Positions 15,670 through 26,304 are shown, counted from the stretch's first letter. The stretch: 64,000 nucleotides of DNA from Micropterix aruncella (GCA_944548615.1 OX155973.1:1410561-1474560), one strand, 5' to 3'. Notes: a model not told the origin generated them from the letters alone. A program made the numbers and translations.

Positions 15670-16382
15670 AGGATGAATCATGCTACACCGGGCCGGGGCC
15701 GGGCCGGGCCCCGGCCGGGACACGGTCAGATATCTATAGTATACTTTTGTATGAAGCAATTCATGCTTGGCCGTTCTCCGGCCGTGACCGGCCGTGCCAC
15801 GACCGGAGCACGGCGTCGAAATGGCGGTGGATATTGTTTTCCCGGCTCCGGTCTGCTAATCGTTCAATGGGATAGGCTTCAGAAATCTTGAATTTTGTTT
15901 GGTTAAATCACGTTTTATTTTTCCAAGAAATATACTAAAGCATTCTTTAGACATCCGAAAATAACCGTAAAATTTGCTCTCATCATCTATTATGTAATTC
16001 CTTGTAGAGCGTGGCGAATTCTCCCTCCGATTGTCGTTTTCTCCAGGCTGGATGTACACTCCATCTTCTTTTATTAGTTTCAGTTCGTGTTTTCAATACT
16101 TCGTCTTCAATGGCAATTGCAATAGCTGCCAACTCTAGTTGTGAAAATTGCATTAATAACACACTTATCAATCAAGCGAAAATAGAAATTAAAAAATATT
16201 ATTATCGCCAAAATAGATGGACACAACACTAGTTATCGCGGACACGGCCGTGGGATAAATAAACTCGGAAACAGCCCGGTCACGCCCGGTGTAGCATGAA
16301 TGACTGACCCGGCCGGAGCACGTTGGAAACGACTCGGCCGGGGCCCGGCCCGGCCCCGGCCCGGTGTAGCATGAATCATCCT
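15670..16382. mobile_element. PIF/Harbinger DNA transposon, internally deleted
   Basis: It is flanked by TAA on both sides (15667-15669, 16383-16385), the TWA-type 3-bp duplication of the PIF/Harbinger superfamily. The inverted termini begin AGGATGAATCATGCTACACC on the left and AGGATGATTCATGCTACACC on the right, and continue through a CCGGGCC-rich block matching for about 45 bp. The 713-bp element holds a minus-strand transposase N-terminal fragment, so it is a non-autonomous deletion derivative. Confidence 0.88.
15856..16171 (-). pseudogene. Harbinger (HARBI1-like) transposase N-terminal fragment, frameshifted
   Basis: The upstream frame encodes NKRRWSVHPAWRKRQSEGEF and TLYKEL; after a one-base shift the other frame continues IDDESKFYGYFRMS, F...L and KQNSRFLKPI. 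This order (+RW.VHP...R+..GEF..L..EL, then +YFRMS...F..LL..I, then +....RKPI) is the N-terminal, MADF-distal start of Harbinger nucleases. The DDE catalytic core is absent. The frameshift and truncation make it inactive. Confidence 0.75.
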
Positions 16383-16390
16383 TAACCCTA

Positions 16391-16588
16391 CGACGTGTCT
16401 ATATGTATGTGTGCTTGTAGCAAGTGTGTAAGTGTGTGTCTTGTTATTGCATTCGATCGAAAGAATTGAAAATGCAATTCCGTTAATTTTATCCCTACGG
16501 AAAATGGTGACCCCGCCGGGAATCGAACCCGGAACCTTACAATATAAGATCAGGCGACCTAACCACTATGCCACCGTGCCGTGTCATA
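16391..16588 (-). mobile_element. tRNA-derived SINE, copy 1
   Basis: The minus strand carries a tRNA-like head with A box TGGCATAGTGG and a perfect B box GGTTCGATTCC, then a unique body (CCGTAGGGATAAAATTAACG, GAATTGCATTTTCAATTC) and a CA/TA-rich tail. The same body is at 17.7 and 52.7 kb. The anticodon arm does not fold normally, so it is not a tRNA gene. Confidence 0.85.
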
Positions 16589-16831
16589 TAATATTTAGAT
16601 ATTATATTTATACATAATATAGTACATGCCTATATTCACACACATAAGCTATGGTAATGAATATGAAGGACTACTTTCAAAATAAATGTCTCATGTGGCT
16701 TGAATGACAAGTAAAATAACAGGATTTAAATCGCATTGTCGATGTATGGGCTATTTGTAAATCCAGGCATCGTTACGCTAAAATAAAAATTACAGAGACA
16801 GTAATACAGTAATACAGAGTCACCATTCCTT

Positions 16832-17134
16832 GCGAAAGCTTCCATGTTGAATATGACCAAAAGAAGGCAGCTCCATCTTGCGACCCTTGTACTCAAGGTA
16901 GTACGCAATAAACAGCCGCGATATCTTTACTCGATTATGACGTGGTCCCGTAACCGGCATGTCCATTCAACACGGGCACGTGAACAACTTGCTATAATAC
17001 CCAAGCACAAAACTACACATTTCCAGTGCAGCTTTTCGCATTATTCTGCGGTTGTATGGAATCGGTTGGGAATGGCTTTGCGATCGAAATCAATGGACCA
17101 CTTTAAAAGTTTATTATTAAAGGAAGATATTTAG
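16832..17134 (+). pseudogene. CR1/Jockey-type LINE C-terminal remnant
   Basis: The frame reads MLNMTKRRQLHLATLVLKVV then NKQPRYLY, RAREQLAIIPKHKT, a VVWNRLG step and a HFKSLLLKEDI end. This matches the post-RT tail of LINE ORF2 proteins (L.+...RR.LH....+K.L....P.YL, then a WN.LP-like motif and F+..L+). It is 5' truncated and has no catalytic residues. Confidence 0.65.
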
Positions 17135-17675
17135 ATGTCATAATTTGAGTTTATTTTAAAATAACTATTTGCTAATTGGATTATTACTATTGTCTTCGTT
17201 TATTTATTAATTTGTAACGTGATTATTTGATGTTAAATATTTTTATTTTGATTATTTTTGATTTATTATATGTAGATTTTTAAATTTATGTAATTACGTT
17301 ATTTTCTTTTAATATCATTTGATGTTAAATATTTTGATTTTGATTATTTCGATGTGTGTATTTATTTGATTATGATTATTTGGATTTTTTATTTTAAGAT
17401 TGATTTGATTTGGTTATTTTATTTTAAAATCATATATGTACCAATAATTAATAGGTGTGTCCTGAAAACCAGGATAAGAGATATCCTGAGGATACCTCTA
17501 ATTTGCAGCGTTTGTAGCTTTATTTCATGGTCTTTGTCTATTTACAGTTTTAATTTTTAATCTGTCTGTTCTTGTTTTTTTGTATATGTTTTTTATAACA
17601 ACAGCTGCAAATAAATATTTTTTCATTTTTTTCAATACAAGTAAGATCTCCAGATCCATAAATCACTGAAGCGAC

Positions 17676-17828
17676 TACGACGTGTCGTATGTGTGCTTGT
17701 AGCAAGTATGTAAGAAGTGTGTGTCCTGTCGATCGAAATAATTGAAAATGCAATTCCGTTAATTTTATCCCAACGGAAAATGGTGACCCAGCCGGGAATC
17801 GATCCCGGGACCTTACAATGTAAGATCA
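17676..17828 (-). mobile_element. tRNA-derived SINE, copy 2 (truncated in the tRNA head)
   Basis: It shares the body and T-arm (GATCCCGGGACC in antisense) with copy 1, but the tRNA head stops at GATCAC. A GTGGTTTTCAACCGGTGTGT sequence begins there, resembling a hAT-type terminus, suggesting that a later insertion cut the SINE. Confidence 0.8.
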
Positions 17829-17896
17829 CGTGGTTTTCAACCGGTGTGTCGCAGCAAAGTGGTGTGCCGAGACTATCCTCCTGGTGAAATCAAGAA

Positions 17897-18107
17897 GACT
17901 ATCTCGGTTGTTTGACATTATAAATAGGTTTAAAAAGGAATTTACCGTATGGATTGTGTAGCTCCCGTCGTTTCGGCGATGTTACAACCGCCTTTGTCTA
18001 GGGCAGACTGACCAGTCTACCCTGGACAACGGTGGTTGCAACATCCCCGAAACGTCGGGTGCTAAAAAAAACACTCGGTAAATCAATTTTAAACCTATGT
18101 ATAATCC
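17897..18107. mobile_element. Penelope-like terminal inverted repeat, hairpin
   Basis: Two arms of about 100 bp face each other around GACTGACCAGTC. The right arm reads CCTGGACAACGGTGGTTGCA, CCCCGAAACGTCGGGTGCT, ..CTCGGTAAAT, matching the ends of the Penelope-like copies at 35.4 and 54.7 kb; the left arm is its diverged reverse complement. No endonuclease or RT sequence lies between them. Confidence 0.65.
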
Positions 18108-18160
18108 TCCTACTTAGTGGTCGGCCAAGTTAGGTTACTCTTTTAAATGTGTGGACTTAC

Positions 18161-18509
18161 TCAGCAAAGAAACTGGGTGCGCAAAGTTGACTTTCGTAAC
18201 GGATTTCTTTGAGTATCTTAATAAATGTAAGTATGCAAAGGCGAAATTAGAATATGCTTGATAAGTCCTTAATAATCCTGAAGCAGCCACTATTTTTTTC
18301 AAATCACCAATATCCATGTTAATGCTCGATGGCAGGAGGTGTTTTTTAATTGCTGCGAAAGCGTCACGAGTTTCTGACATCGTTAGGTACCTCTCTGCGA
18401 AAAACGGTTCTAGCTGCAATTTAAAAAAATCGGTTGTCTGTAAAGTCGGTTTACTGGCGATAGTTGAACGTGACAACGTCATAAGAAAATACTGATGGAA
18501 TGGTTGCAT
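18161..18509 (-). CDS. Orphan coding exon, unknown protein
   Basis: An open frame of about 116 residues starts at an ATG (18509) and reaches a consensus splice donor: on the minus strand TGA|GTAAGT, with GTAAGT at 18155-18160. The in-frame stop lies only about 20 bases past that donor, so splicing is a reasonable reading. The peptide has balanced composition, with segments FFKLQLEPFFAERYLTMSE, DAFAAIKKHLLPS and GDLKKIVAASGLLRTYQAYS, and looks largely helical, unlike the repeat-derived frames around it. I do not recognise a family. A following exon was not found; the next 250 bases downstream hold a Penelope-like hairpin. It could be a first exon of a host gene, or a chance frame. Confidence 0.4.
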
Positions 18510-18689
18510 TTTTCAAAAGAAAATTTTAATTTTATTTGTTTGATAGATATTTTGTATGGATATAGAGAAGGAGGTAAATGGAAATCACAATTGAATTGAT
18601 CAAGTTACATTTATTTGTACGCATAAATACAATTATCGTTGCTATAAACAATTGACACCACATTCACTTTTCACTGCACTTCATACTTG

Positions 18690-19110
18690 ACGAAAACATG
18701 TAAATGTATTATTGTATAGCAGCTGTCTGCGCGGACGCATCGCTCACTCAAGTAGGAGAGAGATAGATGTCGAACGCTGTCGAACGCGGAGGCCGATTGT
18801 GCCTCTTTGTCGCTCGTTCCGCGCTCTCGCTTGCAATGGAACGCCTCAGAGCGAGGTAACGCCGCATGAGTCATGTTTTTTCGTGCGTGCAGCCGGCTCC
18901 ATCGAATTATAATAATATCCTTCTAGCCGTGTTCGGCCATAGCGACTGCATTGTAGATTCTAGTGACTTCTTTAGTCTTCTCAGAATCCATTGTTCGGAA
19001 GCAGCAAGTGCGCAGGCTATATTATAGTGCACAGGTGGGCGCGCGACCACGGGTGCACTCTCTCTTCCTCCCTCTTCTGGACCCGATGGAACGGAGACCG
19101 TTATGACCAG
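18690..19110. other. GC/CpG-rich island
   Basis: GC-rich segments at about 18720-18910 and 19020-19100 contrast with AT-rich flanks. They could be a promoter for a divergent or minus-strand gene such as the orphan exon at 18161-18509. No conserved coding frame was recognised. Confidence 0.35.
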
Positions 19111-19239
19111 AGAAAAGTTTGGATGCAGATAAAATAAAATAAATTAATTAATCGCTAACACAGCAATGGCTGTCATTGTTAAATTTGTACTCAATATTGC
19201 AGAGCTATTTTTTTCGGATTTAGTTCGTTTTCCACACTG

Positions 19240-19431
19240 TCATTTATGAAATTGGTAGTTATTGCTTGTTTCTGGAGCTATTGTAGAGTTGACCGGTGAC
19301 TTATTGGTAGTTGTTGTAGTAGGCGGTGATGTAGAAGATGCATTATTGGATTTATCCTGGTTTTCTGATGATCTCGTGTTGTTGCTCATGGGGCTGTGTT
19401 GAATACAGCATACAGTCTCTTGTTCCGACAT
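19240..19431 (-). CDS. Small Ser/Thr/Asn-rich frame, unknown
   Basis: The 63-residue frame starts MSEQETVCC and continues with a low-complexity linker-like sequence (SSTSPPTTTTTNKSP) to a stop. It lies about 100 bases 3' of the protease exon on the same strand. The start QETVCC followed by an S/T/P-rich stretch resembles the end of a clip domain and its linker in insect clip-domain proteases, and the preceding ..CGGAACAAG could serve as an acceptor. With one Cys pair only, this is a suggestion, not an identification. Confidence 0.25.
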   Translation of the reverse strand: MSEQETVCCIQHSPMSNNTRSSENQDKSNNASSTSPPTTTTTNKSPVNSTIAPETSNNYQFHK

Positions 19432-19527
19432 TATACAAAATTGTGATAGTTAGTTAGATAGATTTTGGCAAATCCCCGTCAGTTTTTGGTCAATTTTCCG
19501 GCGGTTGACATACTCCTAAAACGCCAT

Positions 19528-19915
19528 TTATTTCACAAGACTCTTCACGGCAGTGTATATACCAGGTCCCTTGGCACTTCCGCAAGGGCTCTTTCCAATA
19601 CTGGTAACGGCGATTATGTTGAAGAGGCATCGGTTGTCAGCTATCGTCACTCGCAGAGGTCCACCACTATCGCCTGCACAAGAGTCTCGTCCTCCTTCTA
19701 AGCTTCCAGCACACAATTGATCCTCCGTTATACCTTGCGGTACCCTCTTTCTGAGAGTCTTTGCATATAGTCTTCGACAGGTCGGCTGGTCAATCAAATC
19801 CACCACCACCTTCAGTAAGTCGTCCGATGTATCTTCAGCAAAGTCGATCTGCCCCCAGCCAGTAACGACAGCTCGCTTGTTTTCGATGGTCGACTTTGTC
19901 CACAAAATTGTGAAA
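19528..19915 (-). pseudogene. Trypsin-like (clip-type) serine protease, C-terminal exon, broken at the end
   Basis: The frame contains AVVTGWG, a CRRLY region, QLCAGSLEGGRDSCAGDSGG with the catalytic Ser, and PGIYTAV near the end. The Asp six residues before the catalytic Ser implies trypsin-like cleavage after Arg or Lys. Spacing and the EGGRDSC motif match insect clip-domain proteases of haemolymph cascades. The catalytic His and Asp should be in upstream exons, which I could not find in the repeat-filled DNA above 20000. The usual Trp-containing terminal helix is lost: the frame stops at SLVK (TAA), and a shifted frame (NGVLGVCQPPEN then stop) suggests a small deletion. The splice acceptor is probably the AG before TCGACCATC, near 19893, but is not certain. 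Either a decayed gene or an assembly error. Confidence 0.65.
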
Positions 19916-19974
19916 AAATTATAAGACTTTGTCACGTCAAAAGTGTGGTACCTACTCGTATATCTTTGTGCAAT

Positions 19975-20104
19975 ATGAAAAGAGCAATGAAACAAGTAAA
20001 TATATTAAAAGGAATAAAAACACGACTGCCGATAAAAAAAAGTGAACTCCTGTATTTATAATTATGTTTATTACGGTTTTTTTATGAAATATTTGTGGTT
20101 TATG
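19975..20104 (+). repeat. Dispersed repeat, paired with 27005-27131
   Basis: AAGTAAATA, GAATAAAAA.AGAC..CTGCC, TTATTACGG and TTTTTATGAAATATTTGTG occur in the same order at 27018-27130. Identity is roughly 75 percent by eye. No coding potential. Confidence 0.6.
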
Positions 20105-20127
20105 TATTTATCCATAATATGGATATC

Positions 20128-20370
20128 TATATTATAGATACACTAGCTGCGCCCAGCGGTTTCACCCGCGTGGTGATGGAAAATTGTGATAATAATGATA
20201 GAAAATCAAATATCTTTAAAAATTATAGCCTATGTGTTATTCTGATGTGTAAACTATATTATTGTAAAGTTTCATCAAAATCCATTCAGTAGTTTTTGCG
20301 TGAAAGAGTAACAAACATCCATACATACATACAAACTTTCGCGTTTATAATATCAGTAGGATTAGTAGGA
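20128..20370 (+). repeat. Lepidopteran RTE/SINE-type 3' tail repeat
   Basis: It begins ACTAGCTGCGCCCAGCGGTT TCACCCGCGTGG and ends TTTGCGTGAAAGAGTAACAA .. CGTTTATAATAT.AGTAGGAT, a tail often seen at 3' ends of lepidopteran non-LTR elements. The second half is also part of the tandem units at 20417-21374. Confidence 0.5.
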
Positions 20371-20416
20371 TAGTAGGATAGAATTTAAATTTCGAATGTC
20401 AATTTCTTAGATTTTT

Positions 20417-20895
20417 TTCCTACTTACTTGACAGTTATCGTTATATTTTAGATAATTCACGCTATATCTTTATAAATTATAGCCTATGTGTTATTCTGAT
20501 GTGTAAACTATATTATTGTAAAGTTTCATCAAAATCCATTCAGTAGTTTTTGCGTGAAAGAGTAACAAACATCCATACATACATACAAACTTTCGCGTTT
20601 ATAATATTAGTAGGATATATATATAATCGGAATTTACTCAATCAGACCTTTCATTTGAGGTACCATATGACAGTCGGGGTGACAGGAATTCTAGCAATAC
20701 CACACACTTCTAAATCGGTTCAAGCGTTTAAAAGTTATGGTGAAATCAAGAGCACTAAGAGGTGCCACCGGACAAGATCATCAACTCACGACTACGAGAT
20801 ACACAAAAAAAACTAAGCAATTTGAGCTTTCGGGACATGGACAGAACGATCCAGAGCGTGATTTTACACCAAAAACAATAAAAAAAGGGGAATTA
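20417..20895 (+). repeat. 479-bp tandem duplication, unit 1
   Basis: It is directly followed by a second copy with the same length and, by eye, one difference (A at 20507, G at 20986). The 88-residue open frame inside (20550-20816) is identical in both units simply because the DNA is; it starts in the RTE-like tail and shows no known domain. Confidence 0.95.
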
Positions 20896-21374
20896 TTCCT
20901 ACTTACTTGACAGTTATCGTTATATTTTAGATAATTCACGCTATATCTTTATAAATTATAGCCTATGTGTTATTCTGATGTGTAAGCTATATTATTGTAA
21001 AGTTTCATCAAAATCCATTCAGTAGTTTTTGCGTGAAAGAGTAACAAACATCCATACATACATACAAACTTTCGCGTTTATAATATTAGTAGGATATATA
21101 TATAATCGGAATTTACTCAATCAGACCTTTCATTTGAGGTACCATATGACAGTCGGGGTGACAGGAATTCTAGCAATACCACACACTTCTAAATCGGTTC
21201 AAGCGTTTAAAAGTTATGGTGAAATCAAGAGCACTAAGAGGTGCCACCGGACAAGATCATCAACTCACGACTACGAGATACACAAAAAAAACTAAGCAAT
21301 TTGAGCTTTCGGGACATGGACAGAACGATCCAGAGCGTGATTTTACACCAAAAACAATAAAAAAAGGGGAATTA
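20896..21374 (+). repeat. 479-bp tandem duplication, unit 2
   Basis: Exact head-to-tail copy of unit 1 apart from G at 20986. The duplication ends where unit 1 continues TTCCT and unit 2 continues GATAT. Confidence 0.95.
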
Positions 21375-24300
21375 GATATTTTGGCTTCTAACTATCTAAT
21401 GTACTATCTAACTAAGGCTTTTCTCGGAGTCCGGAATGAAGCCACCATCTAAATAATTTCAGTAAAAAATAATATAAACAATCACCGGTAAATAAACAAT
21501 TTCAGTAAAAAGAAAGAAGATACCTACGCCAATTCAAGAAAATCTTTGCTTATGTCATGCGATACAAAGCAAATCAAAAGATCCTTATTCAACATAAATA
21601 AATACATTGCGTAGGTATTGTACACTTTAATAGACAACAAGAATAAGACATTTATATTTTATATTATTTTTTCCCGGCGGATTCTCGGAGATCTCGGAGA
21701 TTCTCGAAGCTCCACTGAAAAGAACCGCCAAAGAAAACCCACTTTTTGGCCACTTTTTTCGTACTATATACAAAATACAATCCGAATTTAGCCATAGCCA
21801 ATTTAGAAAAATACATTAGGAGCCACAGAACAAAATCGGTTAAGACCAACGAAGTAAACTTTGCAGAAGAGCAAACATCTGGAATGAAATGACAATAGAA
21901 ATAAATATACAAATCTCTTCATCCTTTATATCGAAATATATCTTATATTCAAAATCCAACAAAGCTACGAGTATTAGAAAAACAAAAAAGGACCTTTTTA
22001 ATATGTTCTCAGACATGGCATGATGCTTAGTTCCAGTTTGTTATTTTATTGAGATATGCGTTACCGACGTAGCTAGCTTAAAAATATTGACTTGGTCCAT
22101 TTTCAATTAATAAAATGCTAAATACGTATTAAGATTTATCTGGTCTTGTTCCGTAAAAAAATATTGTATGGGATTATTATTTGATTGTCAAATTTGAATC
22201 ATTTCTGTGCGGTTTTGGTAATAAATTGAGGACCGTTTTCTAGTGAACCAGCAACATTGGTGGAACCAGCAACATTGGTGGAAAAAAAATCTAGAAAACG
22301 ATACAAAAATCTTTTCGTTTTTTTTCCAAAGTAATAGCTACATATTTCATAAATATCTTTGAATCTGTGTCTTGCGAGATTTTTTTATGACATTAGCGAA
22401 GATGTCAACACAGACATATTAGGAGATAATAATAAAGAGACCCAACCAAGATACTGAAAACATTTGTATTGTATAAGAGTCGAGGAATCAATTATTAGAA
22501 AATTGTCAATATTGAAATTACTATGGTAGATTTTGTCAAAGCGACACACCAGCTTCAAAATTTGATAAAAACTCGCACCGCCATACCTAACTGAGATAAA
22601 AGAAAATTTGTATTTATAATTATCAGTAGGTATGTGTTGAGTATTGATACCTGAAGTATTTGTTTAAAATTTGCTGATTGGGAGAAAACGTAGGTACCTC
22701 ACCTAGTTCTCTCATGTTTTCCGCAATATCAAAATTGGGCCGATTCTCAGAAATTTGACCAGTGATTCTGCGGCTTCTCACATTCATTAGCGAACATAGC
22801 GCCAAAAGCTTAGAGTATTTTTTATATATACCTACTCTAAGACCAAAAGGATAAAAATATTTTTTTGCCATCTCATAACTGCTGCTTACGTCTTTGCCTT
22901 GTTATTCAAAAACAGGCTAAAAATATTATCGTACCATGCGATAACACATCGTCACAAAAAAAACGATAAGATAGCCGCGAATTCTCGGAGCTATAATCTA
23001 ATTCCACATATTTATATCTGTTATAACAAAAAAAACGCAAAATATTTACCTAAAATTAGGTAGAATTTATAAAAAAATGGCTTATTTGGCTCATTTTAAA
23101 ACGAAACAAAATGGCGCCTCCGATGACGTCATCCGGCGCCTGTAATAATAAATATAGAAAAACCCATTTTTATTGACCACAATCTAGAATCTAGCAAAAC
23201 AGGAAATGGACATTGAGTCACCGATTTTATAAAACTACGACAGCAGGATAAAAATGCTCATTAATGATGATAAAATATACAGGACCTGCGTCAGTCACGT
23301 GGTCTCTCTCTAGATCAGGCAAGAAGGCGACGAATTCAAAATGGCCGCGCGTCGGACGAGCGTCTTGTGATCCCTAAAGCTGGCTATACACAGAAATATT
23401 TAATTCAGAAAGGGGTCAGTTTTTGAAGAATGTGAATTCGTTCGTTTTATTTGATAGGTGTTATAGTAGGGGTTATTTGCTATGTATTTGACTACATTTA
23501 CTTTAACCCTAGAATGATAGTCTGCGTAAAATCGAGGCAATCGTGAGCGAAGTATTTCTCTCTCTTTCCGAATATATCTAATCACGGTCCGTGCATTCCA
23601 GACATCTTACTCGTCACTCAGACCTACAGCTAACCACTAATTTTAAAATATTGCCGTAAATGCGATAAAGATTTATAAACATATGCCAAAGCTGTTTTAG
23701 ACTGCTTTAAAAGTTCAACTGATTCGTATATAATAAATATTAGATAAAGCACAAGTTATATATATTTAGTACGATTTTAAGGAAGTTTATAGTTTTTGTT
23801 AATTTTTTGTATAATTAATAATAATAACTACATACTGTTTATTAAATACTGTTTAAAAACACCCGTTTGATTTTGCATATTAATAATACCTAAACACTTA
23901 ATCTAAATAATTGATAATAATGCGTCAATTTTACGCATGATTATCTTTTATGTACATCAGTTTATCTTTATCTTTCTAGGGTTAATGCGCGGGCAGATAT
24001 GTCAGTTTTTGTTTTCTTACCTATTTTGGGTCCCAAAACAGTTTACTAGAAATAAGATGAGGAATTGCAATGACTAGACATGCTCACTAATATTTGAAAT
24101 AAGCACAGCCAGAAACTAGAAGCTCGAAATGTGGTGTTGAAGGGTGACGACTGGACTTCCAAACGCCGTTTTCTTTCAGATCAAAGGGACTACTAACGGA
24201 TATTATTATAGTTCGATCGTAGCCAAGCGAGTGGACGATGTCTTGAAAAACTTCTGCAATAATCAATGCCAATATATATATAATTATTATTTTACATCAT

Positions 24301-24900
24301 CTCGATCACGTGATTCCGAGACCGCAACAAGGAGAAGGGGGGGGGGGGGTGATCTCTGCCAATGTCTAATAATGTAGTTTTTATCGGGAATATTTTAGTA
24401 AAAAATTATAGTAGTCTTAATCTTTGGTTACCGACCCCATGAAGCTGCTTCACCAATGAAGCATGCTAACCGAGGCTACGTCACCTTGACACCTCACTTA
24501 AATTGTTTTTTTTTTGTAATACCCAGTTCGAAAAAACTACAGATATAAGTTCTTATCATAGATTATTCTTTTATGGATAATATTTTATCAATCAAACCAT
24601 TTTATCACTGCAACATACAAAAAATTGCAAAAAACAAATATCTTATAAAATCTCTTGGAAAACAAATTATTAGGAAAAAATTAACATCTAACACGTAAGA
24701 AACCAACAAATCTTTACTAATCTACTACATCAATAGCACAACCCCGGCGTACTTTCTGGGCATATTGTAAACATGTGTATTTTCTAACAGTCCATCAAGG
24801 ACTTGTGTCGGGTGAATCTTTTGAGTTTAGGTGGACAGATGTTAAACTTTTTACTTCAGATCTCCACTAGCTGAGTTTTCTTCTTGCTCTATGGGCACAT
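21375..24900. other. AT-rich DNA without recognised genes
   Basis: No gene or bounded element was recognised. Small features: a 19-bp direct repeat (AACCAGCAACATTGGTGG, 22245-22281), ATTCTCGGAG motifs at 21680-21705 and 22980-22990, and a G-run at 24342-24350. The 60-82 residue frames here lack domain features. Confidence 0.5.
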
Positions 24901-25160
24901 TATACCCCAGACAGTAGCTTCTCTTCGAACAAGATTGAAAACAAAACGAATGCGACGAATCGTAAGGGCTCGCATTTGCTCGCCAGATGTTTCGCTACTC
25001 TGTCTACGCAGATGTCCGAATGCTCGCAAAGGTCGCCATCCTTTACCTGGCCGTAATGCTAAATGTTCACGTTCGTCGGGACGGACCCCTGTGCCTACAT
25101 TCCTCGCACCCTCTTCCCACATTGCCTTGTAGCTCGAGAGTAAAGCTACTGGTTGGTATA
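24901..25160 (+). mobile_element. MITE, copy 1 (partner at 40592)
   Basis: It shares TATACC..AGACAGTAGCTT at the left, GTAAGGGCTCG, a CTCGTAATGCTAA-like block, ATTCCTCGCAC and GAGAGTAAAGCTACTGGTTG GTATACTG at the right with 40592-40833. The two ends form an imperfect inverted repeat (TATACC..NCAGTAGCTT). Confidence 0.6.
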
Positions 25161-25796
25161 CTGTGGTATGGGTATCAAATCCTTAAAAAGATAATTTAAA
25201 AAAAAAGGTGAAATAGATACATCAACACTGACTTTACGTCAGGGTGACACCAATTAGCTGAAACCGGGGAAATGACTTGTTGCTGCATTACGTACATTCC
25301 AAAGTACGAGTACGAACGTAACCAAAGTACGAGAAAAACAAGCAGCTACTGAAAAAGACAGATATATGTTGATATTTGCTGAGATATTGCCGTCTTCGTT
25401 CGGGCGCTATCACAGTGACAACACCTCGTCTAGAAAAAAATATCGCTCACAGGCTGATGTGTAGATATGGCTCTCGCTTTTCCACCATATACATTTTAAC
25501 CTTAATCAACCGACGTTTGTCATTGAACTATTTAAATTAATTGGACATAATGAGCTTGCTAGTACCAATATCTAACTCATTTACTTATTACTTATTGTGC
25601 AACACAACAGGACCTACTATAAATATTTATATCTATATATTAATTTTACGACGTATCTGTATTATATATCTAGATATCTATGTACCATCATCCAACTTCT
25701 TTCCTTCTAATCTTTTCCAATTCCCTGTTTTTAGAAGCGACTTTCCATTCAAACTTAATGTTTAATTTAGATTGTAGATTTTTAATGCTAATCATA

Positions 25797-25919
25797 AATA
25801 AGGTAAAAACGAATTTACCGCATGCAGTTTGTAACACCTGATCTTTCGGCGATGTTGCAACCACCGTTTTTATCTTAATTTTTATGTCAAACAACCGCGA
25901 TAGTCCTTGATAGTCCATG
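25797..25919. mobile_element. Penelope-like terminus fragment
   Basis: AAAACGAATTTACCGCATGC, GTTTGTAACACCTGATCTTT CGGCGATGTTGCAACCACCG, then TTATGTCAAACAACCGCGAT AGTCC. The same modules as at 10.8, 17.9 and 35.4 kb, in the same inverted arrangement but shortened. Confidence 0.6.
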
Positions 25920-26020
25920 CTAATATTTATTTAAATTGCAACGATCGCAGGAAGCAATTATGTTTTGGTTTTTTTGTATATAACTATTTATATACAAAAA
26001 AACTAAAGAACTAACATCGG

Positions 26021-26235
26021 AAATTAGTCCGTTTGAACGAGACAGGGAAATACGCTAGAGCGGAGTGTGAGATGACCGATTGTCACATTTTCGCATTAAA
26101 ACTGCTCGCCAAGGGCAAATCATGCTCAAATTTATTCGGACGAGTTTAAGTTCGGCAGGTAGTATTTATCGACGATCGTTCGTTTCATATTCCGCTCTAA
26201 CGTATTGCTCTGTCTCGTTCGCTTGGACTAATTTT
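26021..26235. mobile_element. Foldback MITE
   Basis: The left arm AAATTAGTCCGTTTGAACGA GACAGGGAAATACGCTAGAG CGGA faces a right arm whose reverse complement reads AAATTAGTCCAAGCGAACGA GACAGAGCAATACGTTAGAG CGGA. Arms of about 60 bp surround a spacer of about 85 bp. No open frame of note. Confidence 0.65.
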
Positions 26236-26304
26236 AGTTTTAATTCACAAAGAAACGCAATCGGGCCCATTGTATACGCTGTATACAATATAAATAAATA
26301 AATA

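Noticed and set aside
20550..21295. Two identical 88-codon genes
   Set aside because: Identity follows from the 479-bp DNA duplication. The frame starts in a retroelement tail and no domain is seen.
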